From Deinococcus sp. (GTDB taxonomy: Bacteria > Deinococcota > Deinococci > Deinococcales > Deinococcaceae): DNA of 22,869 bases. Of this stretch, positions 22,128 to 22,869 are shown piece by piece. The position numbers and the translations under genes are program-made. The stretch's first letter is position 1. Every line of letters begins with the position of its first letter. Where the stretch lies: assembly GCF_018260405.1 (NCBI RefSeq), contig NZ_JAGLBG010000032.1:1-22869 (forward strand), given 5' to 3'. Under the pieces are notes generated by a model. That model was given only the letters and a program-made list of their open reading frames with translations, was not told where the DNA came from and did not search any database.

Positions 22128-22868
22128 ATGCCTTCTCACCTCAGCCAAATTCTGACCCTCACCGCGATTCCGGTCGCTTCCACCATTCTCGGCGGCGCGG
22201 TCGCCAGCGTGCGTCAACCCAGCGACAGCCTGCGCAGTTTCGTGCAGCACTTCGCGGGGGGGCTGGTGATCGCGGTGGTGGCGGGGGAACTGCTGCCGCA
22301 GCTGACGCGCACGCATGAACTGGCGGGAATTATCCTGGGTTTTGTGCTGGGCGTCGTGGTCATGCTGATGGTGCAGCGCTTTGCCGAAAACCTGGAAAAA
22401 CGCGACGAGGGCAACAGCGAAAACAAATCGGGCCTGCTGGCCGCCGTGGGGATCGACTGTCTGCTCGACGGCCTGCTGATCGGTGTGGGCTTCTCGGCCG
22501 ACGCGCGTATCGGCCTGCTGCTGGTCGTGGCGATGACACTGGAAATGGGTTTTCTGGGAGTCAGCCTGGCCTCCAGTCTGGGTGAAGCGGGCTGGAAAAC
22601 TGGCAAAAGCATCCTGACGGTGGCGGGGCTGGCGCTAATGGTGGCGCTCGGTGCGTTGATCGGCGGCACACTGCTGGGCGGCTTGACCGGATTTCCGTTG
22701 GCGGTCATGCTCTCATTCGGCGCGGCGGCCCTGCTGTTCCTGGTCACGGAAGAACTGTTGATCGAGGCGCACGAGGTTGCCCAGACGCCCTGGATCACCT
22801 CCGCGTTCTTCGCCGGGTTCCTCACGCTGTACATCATCGGGATGCTCAGCGAGGGCAAGGCGGGCTGA
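22128..22868 (+). CDS. Divergent ZIP-like metal transporter family membrane protein
   Basis: 246-aa protein with about eight hydrophobic segments. HFAGGLVIAVVAGELLP (41-57) resembles the ZIP motif before helix 3, and a polar cytoplasmic-type loop (about 86-101, RFAENLEKRDEGNSENK) precedes the metal-site helices. In place of the usual HNxxEG of helix 4 it has DCLLDG (Asp110, Cys111, Asp114), and helix 5 has MTLEMGF (Glu139) instead of the EIPHE-type sequence. The ZIP-like assignment is therefore tentative, and the metal, if any, may differ from zinc. It stands alone at the right edge, divergent from pilD, and is complete (TGA 22866-22868). Confidence 0.65.
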   Translation: MPSHLSQILTLTAIPVASTILGGAVASVRQPSDSLRSFVQHFAGGLVIAVVAGELLPQLTRTHELAGIILGFVLGVVVMLMVQRFAENLEKRDEGNSENKSGLLAAVGIDCLLDGLLIGVGFSADARIGLLLVVAMTLEMGFLGVSLASSLGEAGWKTGKSILTVAGLALMVALGALIGGTLLGGLTGFPLAVMLSFGAAALLFLVTEELLIEAHEVAQTPWITSAFFAGFLTLYIIGMLSEGKAG

Positions 22869-22869
22869 A

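Overview
The window is high-GC bacterial chromosome and most resembles a Deinococcus. The evidence is the protein resemblance across the window, dense co-directional gene blocks, many GTG starts, dispersed short noncoding repeats, and about ten genes whose start codon lies only 5-9 nt after a TANNNT-type -10 hexamer with no Shine-Dalgarno, the leaderless arrangement described for Deinococcus. No CRISPR array, rRNA, tRNA, prophage or intact transposase was seen.

Layout. (1) 1-2870, minus strand: a metal-supply block of a COG0523/CobW GTPase, ribosomal protein L28, a ZnuA-like binding protein and a ZnuC-like ATPase that runs off the left edge. A Fur/Zur-like palindrome lies at the GTPase start. 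(2) 2871-3140: a noncoding stretch with a diverged dispersed repeat and a 17-bp repeat. (3) 3141-7595, plus strand: pilT (pilus retraction ATPase), folC (folate polyglutamylation), then lipB and lipA (lipoate synthesis). (4) 7699-11757, plus strand: a tightly overlapping cytochrome c maturation operon, ccmF-ccmG-ccmH-ccmI, whose last gene carries its own cytochrome c domain. (5) 11758-12514: a bidirectional terminator, a small disordered-protein gene on the minus strand and a divergent promoter region. (6) 12515-15009, plus strand: a UbiD-family decarboxylase coupled to a DUF3885-like gene. (7) 15016-16917, minus strand: a membrane-anchored TPR plus GH26-like glycosidase. (8) 17052-17971, plus strand: a VUT/YhhQ-type transporter overlapping a short QueF-like T-fold protein. 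(9) 17972-19243, minus strand: an unclear ORF region, a small hypothetical gene and cmk. (10) 19253-19385: a 133-bp MITE-like repeat. (11) 19447-20787, plus strand: a cyclophilin lipoprotein and a second lipoprotein, ending in a strong terminator. (12) 20849-22003, minus strand: a prepilin peptidase with an unusual internal insertion. (13) 22128-22868, plus strand: a divergent ZIP-like membrane protein.

The genes are mainly housekeeping: zinc acquisition, type IV pili (pilT and pilD, unlinked here), lipoate, folate, c-type cytochromes, quinone-related decarboxylation and nucleotide metabolism. The best candidates for unexpected biology are the QueF-like protein, which retains the active-site Cys but has Lys where the catalytic Asp should be and lacks the NADPH motif, next to its putative deazaguanine transporter; the CcmI-cytochrome c fusion; the apparent repeat of the GxGD region in PilD; and the repeat element abutting the cmk start. 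All family assignments come from reading motifs by eye; no database search was possible.
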